Source of the DNA: Flavobacteriales bacterium
GTDB lineage: Bacteria > Bacteroidota > Bacteroidia > Flavobacteriales_F > PHOS-HE28
Assembly: GCA_016713865.1 (NCBI GenBank)
Contig: JADJOG010000017.1
Coordinates: forward strand, 1-59,448
DNA: 59,448 nt
Reading direction: 5' to 3'
Part shown: positions 16,413-24,675 of the stretch, piece after piece
Layout of the letters: the number at the start of each line of letters is the position of its first letter
Position numbering within the stretch: position 1 is the stretch's first letter
Translations under genes and position numbers: made by a program
Notes under the pieces: generated by a model
Databases searched by the model: none
Seen by the model: only the letters and a program-made list of their open reading frames with translations
What the model was told of the DNA's origin: nothing

Positions 16413-18282
16413 TTACCGGAGCAAGGTTATGTGGCCTGAATGCTCACCGCCTTCCTCCATCCGCAGCACGAAATAATAGGTACCATCGGGAAGGCCATCG
16501 CCATCCCATTGATTCTTGTAGTTCTGTGCTTCAAGGACCTTGTTGCCCCATCGACCGAAAACGGTGAGCTCGTTTGGGTAGTATTGGATGTTATCGATCA
16601 CGAACCTGTCGTTCACCCCATCGCCATTGGGTGAGAAAACATTCGGAATCCGGATGGGGTCGCCAGTCACGATGATGGTCGCGTAGGCTGTATCGGTGCA
16701 ACCGAATGCGTTCGAAACGATGAGCGAGACCGGATGCACACCGGGCCAATTCGCCACCCAAGTCGCGATTGAGCCAGTTGACGGCAGCGCGCCCCCGCTC
16801 ACCATCCATGACCACTGCGCTATGGGCGCTCCAACCGCAGCACTTGCGTCGGTAAACACAACACTTGTTCCGAGTGGCAAGGGCGACGCCGGGGCCTGTG
16901 TGAAAGCAGCACTGGGTAGCGGATATTGCGTTACCGTCGATACATAAGAACCCGTGCAGCCATTCTCTGTCACTGTGAGCGTGATTGGATTATTCCCAGG
17001 AGCAGGGAAGTTCACGGTAACGAGGCTATCGGAACTCGTGGAGGGCATGGCACCGTTTGCGAACTGCCAAGATAACAAGGCACCTGGGCCATACAAGCCT
17101 CTGGCCGCGAGAACCACTGACGGCGTTCCGCACATCGGCAGCGGCACATCGAAGAATGGAACGGGCGGGATATTCACCGTGAAGCGAGCGGTTGCCGTAT
17201 CGGCACACGTGCTTCCGGGGTTGGCGATCAAAGTGGCCAGATAGGTGCCCGACTCTGGAAAAGTGAAGGCAGGATTGAATAGCGAGCTCGTATCGGCATC
17301 ACTGCCATCCACGCCGAAATCCCAATGCCAGGTCGATGCCCCGAACGAAGCATTGCCGAATGCGACGTGAGGTCATCGCAAATCTCACTGGCAGGCTGCG
17401 CTGTTGAATGGCTGCTGCAACCTGTGCATCGCAGGGCACCACTTTGAAAAGGAAATCCCGACGTCCCTCATTCAGGAGCACTCCATTGCGGTACTCCTGA
17501 ACCATTACGCCCACCGTGAAATTGCCTTGGACATTGGGAGTCAATGTCAAAAGGCCGGTTACAGGATCGATCCCGATGACCGGAGCCGAATCGATCGGGT
17601 AGTTCTCAGAGTAACCAGCGCCCCAGTTCACAGGGACATAAGGCGGCGGTGCCGGAATTGCCGGATTCGGATTGAGAAAGCTGGCTCCATCATATGGCGT
17701 GCACAGCGCATACGCCAGCGAATCGCCGTCCGGGTCGCTGGCGCTGTGGTCGAAGGCGAGTGCGGCCCCCAAGCAGAGCGCGATCGGCGGCAACGCATTG
17801 AAGCGAGCCGAGCTATTGACTGCGTTCGGCGTCCCAGGAATTCGCACGGTTACCGTGAGACCGGCATCGCCGGGATTCAGCAAGTTCGAGATGATCGATG
17901 TGCGGCAGCAACGCTGATATGTAAGCACATAGCCATTGGCATTGTCCGGCAAGCTGAATGTTCCGGAATAAGTGGTAGTCTCAACACAAATGTCCGGGGG
18001 CAGCGTAAGGCAGGGTGAATCGAGCACGATCGGAACCTGCGTAGCGCCCGGGAAAGCGAGCTGTTGCACTTGCACGAACGCACCCGTAACACCGTCAAAA
18101 ACGCCAATCGGAGCCAATGCATCGAAGGCCGCACCGGTGCAATCGCGATAAAGTCTCAGCACGACTTGGTATTGGCCATTCCCAAGGCGGTCGTAATGCA
18201 TCTCCCCTCCAATGATATGGGTGGCGCAGGCGGTGCTGGTCATGAATATCGAAACACAGAAGACCCAAGCGCATCGCAGCAT
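16413..18282 (-). CDS. PKD-repeat surface protein with gliding-motility C-terminal domain, copy 2 (two frameshifts)
   Basis: About 620 residues. Start at 18282 (MLRCAWVFCVSIFMTSTACA, a signal peptide), then THIIGGEMHYDRLGNGQYQV and the same N-terminal module as copy 1, including YQRCCRTSIISN, FNALPPIALCLGA and SASDPDGDSLAYALC. A PKD core STWHWDFGVDG, further Ig-like repeats, and the C-terminal NVFSPNGDGVNDRFVI, LTVFGRWGNKV, WDGDGLPDGTYYFVLRMEEG follow, a clear type B sorting domain. Frame breaks near 17400 and 17360 leave about 40 bases out of frame; the corrected reading LTVAFGNASFGASTWHWDFG is sensible. The two copies are a tandem duplication in which copy 1 has more PKD repeats. Confidence 0.87.
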
Positions 18283-18327
18283 GGTTCTAGGACAGCATGC
18301 AGCGGAGGTTGGTTGCCTGAACATGCC

Positions 18328-18546
18328 TCAGAGCGGCTTATGCACCTTTGATAAGGCTGTTTCCCATTCGCCTGCTTCCGCGATCTCGTAGGCGCCACCA
18401 GCGCACAAGAGCATTTCTTGCACTCGAACCTGCTCCGGGTAGGCACTGGCATCAACCTCGTGCATGAGCCAGTGCTTACCCAAAGGCTGAAGCTCGGAGA
18501 ATCGGCGTGGCCCATCAATACGGAAGAGCCGCCCCGTCCCCTTCAT
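18328..18546 (-). CDS. Small conserved protein of unknown function
   Basis: 72 residues from the Met at 18546 (MKGTGRLFRIDGPRRFSEL), or 90 from a Met at 18600. I do not recognise a named family. It has a compact, non-repetitive composition (PLGKHWLMHEVDASAYPEQ, VRVQEMLLCAGGAYEIAE) and I recall similar short proteins in Bacteroidota, without assigned function. The longer start would overlap the start codon of the divergent nuclease gene in a CATG, so I prefer the shorter form. No signal peptide or membrane segment. Confidence 0.6.
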   Translation of the reverse strand: MKGTGRLFRIDGPRRFSELQPLGKHWLMHEVDASAYPEQVRVQEMLLCAGGAYEIAEAGEWETALSKVHKPL

Positions 18547-18598
18547 CCGCCGATAAGCCGGATAACCATCAACGTGGAACCTATCTTCCCCGGCGCTC

Positions 18599-21303
18599 AT
18601 GCGTTTCCTTGAATCACTCGCCCAAAAGCTCCTAGAAACCGGAACGGACCTGCGCGATGTGGCAGTAGTGCTGCCAAGTCATCGTGCTGGCGTTCACCTG
18701 CGAAAGTACCTCGCTCAAGCCAATGGCGGTCCGCTCTGGAGTCCGGATCTGACGGAACCCAGCGGCTTCATGTCGCGAATCGCAGGATTCCGGCTCTTTG
18801 ACGCTACGGAGGCTGTACTTCGCTTGTACAAGACATACGAGCAGATGGTAGGCGCGCAAATCGAGCCATTGTCTGAATTCGTCGCCTGGGCCCCGCCAAC
18901 ATTGAGCGATTTCAGCGACGCTGATGGCCACCTGCTCGACTTGGATGTTCTATATCGCGACCTGCGCAGTTACCATGAGCTTGAAGCTTGGAGCTTCCTC
19001 GAGGCCAAGCCCCTCTCAAGCGCGCAGAAGATGGAAATGGAGCGCTGGCAGCGCATGGGACAGCTTCATAGAGCATTCGACAAGGAATGCCGATCGATGC
19101 GCGCAGGACATCATGGCCTGATTGCCAGGGTGGCTGCGGAGCGGGTATCGCAGGCTGCATGGCGATCACCTTGGAAACACGTGTGGTTCGCAGGGCTGAA
19201 TGCTATGGACCCAGCGCTCATGGCCGTAGCGGATGCATTGAAGAACCAAGGGCTGAGCCACTTTGCATGGGATGCTGATCGCTATTACCTCGATGATGAG
19301 CGAAACGCTGCAGGCCGATTCCTGCGACGGTCAATAGCCAGGCTTGGCGAAGGTTCCGTGCCATTGAAGGACCTCGTCAGGATGGAGTCCAGGCGGATCG
19401 ATGCGGTTGCGGTTCCGGATGAGGCCGCTATGTCGCGCTTCGCATCACAGTGGGCCGCTGAATTGGCCCCTTCTGATCGTGATCAAGCCGTGATCATCCT
19501 CGCGGATGAGAACCTCTTGATGCCGATGCTCGAGTGCTTTCCTGCGGAGATCGCACCCTTGAATGTGACCATGGGCATCGCACTCAAAGATCTACCTGGA
19601 TCAACCTTGGAGAGGTCTTGGTTCAATCTGCTCGAACATGCTGATGAAGCCGGCCGTTTCCTGCGCACTGACTTCGAGGCCTTGATCACGCATCCTTACC
19701 TGCACGAAAGTCAAAGCACGCTCGACGTGCTGAAGCGGATCAGCGGGAGAACAACGTCGCTTGAGGAGATACGCACGGCAAGTGTTGGGCTATCAGCACA
19801 ACGGGCAATGCTCGATGCGCTTGTTCCATCAACGCGCGTGACAGCGCACAGCCACCGACTGGAGGCCTTGCATGCTTGGGCCGCGCAAGCGCGCAGTGGC
19901 GATAGCCTCGCTCAAGAGTCGCTCTTCACCATGGCACGCTCTCGTGAAGTCTTCGACCGTTCATGCATTACGATTCTGGGCGGCATCCCCGATATCAGGT
20001 CATACGCCACAATGCGCCTGCGCGACCTGCAACGAGACAAGCTCCCCTGCACGGCGAACCGCTCAAGGGGCTGCAAGTGATGGGGATGCTTGAAACACGT
20101 GCACTGGATCACGCGCATGTGTTGATCCGTAGCGCCAGTGAAGGATCTCTTTCAGGGTTGGAGCCCCCGGCCTCCTGGATACCGAACCAGATCAGGCAAC
20201 GTTTCGGCTTGCCCGCGAGCACCGATGCCGAAGCGATCATTAGTTATCACGTGCATCGACTTCTCCACAGCGCGAAGCGCATCACGCTTGCGCATGTCTC
20301 AAACGACCAAGGCGCCGAACGGTCGCGCTTCGTTACGATGTGGCAGCACGCCTTCGCTGAGAATGAATCCACCCAGATGGCAGACCATGCCGTTTCGGCG
20401 CCCGTCGCAGCGCGGTCAGGCCTAGCTATCAGTGTGGCCAAATCGCCTGCGGTCATGCGCCAATTGCAAGCCATGGCGTCGAAGGGATTCTCACCTACTG
20501 CACTAGGACACTGGCTTCGCTGTCCGCTCGATTTCCATGCGCGATACATGCTCGGACTCCGTGAGGCTGAGATGAACGATGGGCAATTGGCCATGAACCA
20601 CATAGGCAGCGCTGTGCATGCTACGTTGGAAACCATGCTCAGGCCCAAACTTGGAACGCGGCTCACACCCGGCTTCATCGGACGAGCCCGCGCTGAGGCG
20701 CATGCTCTGCTCATGGAGCATCTGATCAAATCCGGTCATCCGCCTGACACGCTCACCACTGGTCGCAATCGGCTTGTGATCGAGATGGCGGTTCACGGGC
20801 TCTGCCGCTTTCTTGAACAGGAAGAACGACGAGTTCAGGAAGAAGAGACTATTGTTCTGGACGTTGAGAAGCGCCACTCGGCCTTGATGGCAAATGGCGC
20901 TCGCCTCGCTGGCACCATCGACCGCATCGACATGCGCTCAGGAATGTGCTGTGTCCTGGATATCAAGACCGGAAAGGCGGACCCGGGCAAGCTGAAGATC
21001 GATCTGGAGGATAGCGTTGTGCTTGACGCCAGCATGAACATGGCCGTGCAGTTGGTCTGCTATGCGATACTCTGCTTTGGCGCCAGCCCTGAATTGGAAC
21101 GCCTTCAGGCCGGACTGGTCACATTGCGCAAACCGGCACCGCAGGGCGTGCACTGGCTGCTCGTGAATGGAAGTCCGATCATACGTAGATCCGACTTGCC
21201 CGCCCTGGAGAACATGGTGCAGCGCGTCATGGATGATATCATGAACCCTGCTATACCGTTCGCTCATAAAGTCGATGCCGATAACTGCATCGCTTGCGCT
21301 TGA
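18599..21303 (+). CDS. AddB-like PD-(D/E)XK nuclease subunit (one frameshift)
   Basis: About 901 residues after repair. The N-terminal half is the inactivated helicase-like part (DVAVVLPSHRAGVHLRKYLA, VWFAGLNAMDPALMAVADAL). The C-terminal half is a RecB-type nuclease: SPTALGHWLRCPLDFHARYM, a GSAVHATLETML helix, then AGTIDRIDMRSG and VLDIKTGKAD supplying the Asp and Lys of the D-(x)n-D-x-K site, and QLVCYAILC. The terminal NCIACA keeps part of the Cys pair that forms the iron-sulfur cluster in some AddB proteins. Frame 1 ends with CTANRSRGCK at 20080 while the other frame carries APLHGEPLKGLQVMGMLETR; a missing base near 20041 joins them. Partner of the AddA-like gene 5 kb upstream. Confidence 0.88.
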
Positions 21304-21313
21304 TGAAAATGAA

Positions 21314-21337
21314 AGCGGGGAACCGATGTTCCCCGCT
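21314..21337. terminator. Bidirectional terminator between the AddB-like gene and the T9SS gene
   Basis: A perfect 10-bp inverted repeat AGCGGGGAAC with loop CGAT lies between two convergent stops (21303 and 21358). There is no long T run, but the stem is strong and the position fits. Confidence 0.75.
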
Positions 21338-21357
21338 CCTGAATCGAAACTACGGCC

Positions 21358-22131
21358 TTAGCGATAAGCGATCTTGTGTGTGGTCGTCTCACCGTTACGG
21401 GTGAGTTTCAGGTAATACACGCCACTGCTCATGCTGGTGAGGTCCATATCCTTACGATACGTGCCCTCGAAATTGCGAAGCGTCTCATTGAACACAGACT
21501 GCCCGATGGCATTGCTCACCTCAACAGTGACATCCGTGGCGTTAGGCACAGAGAAATAGAAGGTGAAGCGACCCTGATTCGGGTTCGGAAGAATCGTCAC
21601 AGAACCATCTTCCTCCGCCGAAGCCAAGCCTTTGTAGATAATGCCGGTCTGGTCGCGACCACCCAATGAGACGTAGTAGTTGGCATTCACAGCTGATTCT
21701 GCGGTGAAAGCATCATTCACGAGCTCGAATTCACCTTTCCCAGTAACCGGTATGGTTGCGATCACCATCTCCTGCCCAGCTCGCATCGTGATATCGAAGC
21801 TGCTCACCGGCATTATCCCGAACCCCGCGTATACCTGATAATTGAATGCGCCGTTCTCGCGAACCGCACCAGATTTCATCACAGGCAGGAATTGGGTGAC
21901 TGCTCCTTCTTGTCGAATGGTGCCCAAGGAGGCTCCGCTCGAGCGATCCCAACGGATCGTGAAAACCAAGCTTGAGAAGATTCCATCGAAGTCACCGGAC
22001 GGACGCGCCCGTACCTCGAGTTTATCGCCGTTCCGGTAAAGGCCAATATCCACATTGCCAGCTGACTGGGCCATTACCGGCGCCATGCCAATTGCGAGAA
22101 TTGCCGTGAAGAGGGTCTTGGTGAACTTCAT
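21358..22131 (-). CDS. Secreted protein with type A T9SS sorting domain
   Basis: 257 residues from MKFTKTLFTAILAIGMAPVMAQ at 22131, a clear signal peptide. The N-terminal domain (DIGLYRNGDKLEVRARPSGD, SLVFTIRWDRSSG, SFDITMRAGQEMVIATIP) looks like a cohesin or Ig-like beta sandwich of the kind found in T9SS cargo. Residues 185-257 are the sorting tail: ILPNPNQGRFTFYF, VEVSNAIGQSVF, LTSMSSGVYYLKLTRNGE, HKIAYR. The substrate is unknown. The first Met in the frame (22227) lies in the upstream non-coding region and is not favoured. The 262 bases up to the response regulator stop hold a purine-rich spacer and one hairpin. Confidence 0.88.
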   Translation of the reverse strand: MKFTKTLFTAILAIGMAPVMAQSAGNVDIGLYRNGDKLEVRARPSGDFDGIFSSLVFTIRWDRSSGASLGTIRQEGAVTQFLPVMKSGAVRENGAFNYQVYAGFGIMPVSSFDITMRAGQEMVIATIPVTGKGEFELVNDAFTAESAVNANYYVSLGGRDQTGIIYKGLASAEEDGSVTILPNPNQGRFTFYFSVPNATDVTVEVSNAIGQSVFNETLRNFEGTYRKDMDLTSMSSGVYYLKLTRNGETTTHKIAYR

Positions 22132-22345
22132 CGCGTGATTGTTTTCGGGTGACTTCTCCTTGAAGCCGCCGCAATATAGACGCAAAGCCCCGAGGGCCGC
22201 AATGGCCTGTTCTGATTTAGAGGCCAATGTGGAAATGCCAAGAAACCGAACAGGGGCCCTTTTTCAAGGACCCCTGCGCGGTAAACCTGCAAGGAATGAT
22301 TGGAACCAGCCCAAGACCAGGAAGAAGGCCTTGGTTAAGAGCTAG

Positions 22346-22373
22346 ACGGGCCACCAAAAGGAGGGTTGCCCGT
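22346..22373 (-). terminator. Possible terminator of the response-regulator gene
   Basis: ACGGGC at 22346-22351 pairs with GCCCGT at 22368-22373, extended by a few more pairs on the minus strand. It starts about 20 bases beyond the regulator stop at 22394. No U tract follows, so its strength is doubtful. Confidence 0.4.
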
Positions 22374-22393
22374 CCCCCCTGGAAAAAAATCAG

Positions 22394-23086
22394 TCACGGA
22401 GTGAATTTGTAGCCAACACCCCGCACAGAGTGGAAATACTGGGGCTGGCGCGGATCGTCACTGAAGCACTTCCGAAAGGCAACAATGAAATTATCGATGG
22501 TGCGCGTGGTGGGGAACACGTTGTAGCCCCAAACCTTCCTCAGGATCTCCTCGCGAGAGACCACTTCCCCAGCCTTTTCGACCAAGAGCCTCAGCAGCAA
22601 GGCCTCGCGTTGCGTCAGTTGGCGCATCACACCATCTTTCCCTGTTGCCTCATAGCTGCCGAAATCGATTCGGCCTCCGGCGAAGGTGAAAACGCTTGTG
22701 GCGGCATCTGCAATGGGTTCTGTTCGCTTGGCAACCAGCTTACCCACACGCAAAAGCAGTTCTGTAAGATCGAAGGGCTTGCTCAGGTAATCGTCTCCTG
22801 CCTGCAGCCCCCTTATGCGATCAGCAGGTGCATTTCGTGCCGTGAGGAAAAGCACAGGCATGGTATTGCCCTCGAGCCGCACGGTCTCAACCACATTGAA
22901 ACCATCCACTCCAGGAAGCATCACGTCCATGATCACCGCATCGAAATGCGCCCCGCGCAGTCGCTCAAGCGCTTCTGGGCCTGTTTGCGCCGTGGAAACC
23001 GAATAGCCCTCGAGCTCGAGGTTCAGCTTCAAGGTGCTGCGCAAGGTGGGCTCGTCCTCAACGAGCAGGATGCGGTCGCCAGCCAT
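22394..23086 (-). CDS. OmpR/PhoB-type response regulator
   Basis: 230 residues. The receiver spans residues 5-118: ILLVEDEPTLRSTLKL with the acidic pocket, VIMDVMLPGVDGF with the phospho-accepting Asp near residue 52, the Thr in FLTARNAPADRI and the Lys in YLSKPFDLTELL. The winged-helix DNA-binding domain spans 135-228: LTQREALLLRLLVEKAGEVV, KVWGYNVFPTTRTIDNFI, HSVRGVGYKF. No histidine kinase is adjacent, so it is an orphan within this window. It is divergent from the menaquinone operon by 52 bases, so the two promoters overlap and control of that operon by this regulator is possible but not shown. Confidence 0.95.
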   Translation of the reverse strand: MAGDRILLVEDEPTLRSTLKLNLELEGYSVSTAQTGPEALERLRGAHFDAVIMDVMLPGVDGFNVVETVRLEGNTMPVLFLTARNAPADRIRGLQAGDDYLSKPFDLTELLLRVGKLVAKRTEPIADAATSVFTFAGGRIDFGSYEATGKDGVMRQLTQREALLLRLLVEKAGEVVSREEILRKVWGYNVFPTTRTIDNFIVAFRKCFSDDPRQPQYFHSVRGVGYKFTP

Positions 23087-23126
23087 GCCGCAAAGATGGA
23101 CAACGGCCTAGCCAAACGCTGGCTGG

Positions 23127-23134
23127 TACTTTTG
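23127..23134 (+). promoter_or_regulatory. -7 promoter element of the menaquinone operon
   Basis: TACTTTTG matches TAnnTTTG exactly and ends four bases before the ATG at 23139, so the transcript would be nearly leaderless. No TTTG is visible 19 bases upstream. Confidence 0.45.
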
Positions 23135-23138
23135 GCGC

Positions 23139-23556
23139 ATGCCCTTCACCGCGCTACAAGCCGAACAAGCCAACACCTTCTGCGAGCACACCCTGATCTC
23201 GCATCTGAGCATCCGATTCAGTGTGGACAAGAATGGCCAGCTCTGCGCCACCATGCCGGTTGACCGCCGCACGGTGCAGCCGATGGGCCTTCTGCACGGT
23301 GGTGCCACCGCTGCCTTAGCCGAGACCTTGGGCAGCGTGGGGTCTGCACTGCTCGTTGGCGCTGAGGGCAAAGACACCGTTGGCATCGAACTGAACGTGA
23401 ACCATTTGAAAGGCGTTCGCAGCGGAAAAGTGACCGCAACCGGTGAACTGCTGCTGCAGGCCGTACCACGTATATAGGACATTAAAGGTGCGCAACGAGG
23501 CCGGCGAGCTCTGCGCCATCTGCCGCCTCACGAACATCATCATCGAGCGGCGTTGA
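23139..23556 (+). CDS. menI: Hotdog-fold acyl-CoA thioesterase, probable 1,4-dihydroxy-2-naphthoyl-CoA hydrolase (3' part frameshifted)
   Basis: PaaI/YbgC-like hotdog thioesterase. MPVDRRTVQPMGLLHGGATAAL with the catalytic LHGG-A-x-x-E helix (HGGATAALAETLGS), and GIELNVNHLKGVRSGKVTATG are diagnostic. First gene of the men operon, so hydrolysis of DHNA-CoA to DHNA is the natural role; this is inference from position and family. The first frame stops at 23477, but the missing C-terminus continues in another frame as KVRNEAGELCAICRLTNIII to a TGA at 23554-23556. Between 23455 and 23490 all three frames contribute (AGRTTYI, GH), so at least two indels are needed. The stop overlaps the TTG start of menF. 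Confidence 0.75.
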
Positions 23557-24619
23557 GCGGTGCTGCGTTGATCGACGAGCTACTTCGGCGGAACGCCACG
23601 TTCGCGGCATTCCGACTGCCGGGACAGCAGACAGTAGTGTACATCCAGCACGATGAGCAGCTCCGTCCGCCGCATGCGGGCCAACGTTGCTTCGTGCTGG
23701 CCCCGTTCGATGGGATTGATGGCCCGGGCCGGCATATTCGGCCTGACGAAGGCTCCTTCTGGACTCTGATTCGCTCTGAACACGGGCACGGAGCAACGAA
23801 GCGGGAAGCCATGGAACCAAGCGCGGGTTGAATCGTGAAGGCTACGCGCGCGCAGTCGAACAGGTCGTCCCTTTCCATTCAAAGCGGGATCGCGGAGAAG
23901 CTCGTGCTGGCGCGAACAATCGATGCCGGTGTGAACGGACTTTCCATCAGGGCGCTCTTCGTCGCTGCCACGCGGCGCTGCCAGATGCCTTCATCGCCAT
24001 TGCGCAAACAGAACAGTTCGGCCTTTGGCTGGGCGCCTCACCTGAACGCTTGCTCGCCGTTAGAGGGAGGCAAGTTGAAGTGGACGCACTCGCCGGAACG
24101 ATGCCATTGGAGCTGGCGCCGAATGCAGCGCTGGATTGGGGAAAGAAGGAACGCGAAGAGCAGGCGATCGTGACCCGCATGATCATGTCTGAAATGCAAG
24201 AGGCAGGCGTGCGTGAACTGCGTGCAAACGATGTGATCGTGAAGCAGGCCGGGCCTGTTGCGCATTTGCACACGCGTATTACAGGCCGGCTGCTTGAAAC
24301 AAACGTGTTGGATCTCGCCAAGGCGCTGCATCCGACACCGGCGGTTGGCGGCTCTCCGACGAATGCTGCTATCGACCTGATCCGGCGGCTTGAACCTCGA
24401 AGCCGTGTACTCTATGCAGGCTATTGGGGTCCGATGCACGCCGAAGACGCCGACCTCTTCGTGAACATCCGCTGCATGGAGCTGTTCGATAATCAAGCAC
24501 TGCTGCATGTCGGCGCAAGGATCACGCACGACTCGGATCCCGACCGCGAATGCGATGAAGTGGAGCGCAAGGCGCGCACCTGGCTCGACCTCATCGACGC
24601 GCAACGCGCTGCCGGATAG
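23553..24619 (+). CDS. menF: Menaquinone-specific isochorismate synthase (three frameshifts)
   Basis: Converts chorismate to isochorismate, the first committed step to menaquinone. About 355 residues, short but typical of Bacteroidota. Starts at TTG 23553 (SGAALIDELLRRNATFAAF). Core pieces: NREGYARAVEQ, IQSGIAEKLVLARTIDAG (the A-E-K-V-V-L-x-R motif), FGLWLGASPERLLAVRGRQV, ALAGTMPLE, the catalytic HLHTRITGRL region, LHPTPAVGGSPTNAA, and YAGYWGPM followed by VNIRCMEL and VGARITHDSDPDRECDEVERK. Frame changes fall near 23826, 23870 and 23975; the first two nearly cancel, leaving 45 bases out of frame. All catalytic blocks survive on both sides, which favours sequence error or very recent damage. 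Confidence 0.85.
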
Positions 24620-24634
24620 CTTCGCGGCCGGGGC

Positions 24635-24655
24635 CAACCGGCTTCCAGCCGGTTG
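24635..24655. repeat. Hairpin repeat of the GGC-TTCCA-GCC family, copy 1
   Basis: CAACCGGC, loop TTCCA, GCCGGTTG: a perfect 8-bp stem in the short gap between menF and menD. It shares its core with four other copies in the window while the outer stem differs and covaries. Confidence 0.75.
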
Positions 24656-24675
24656 CGCGACAAGCCTATTTTCAC

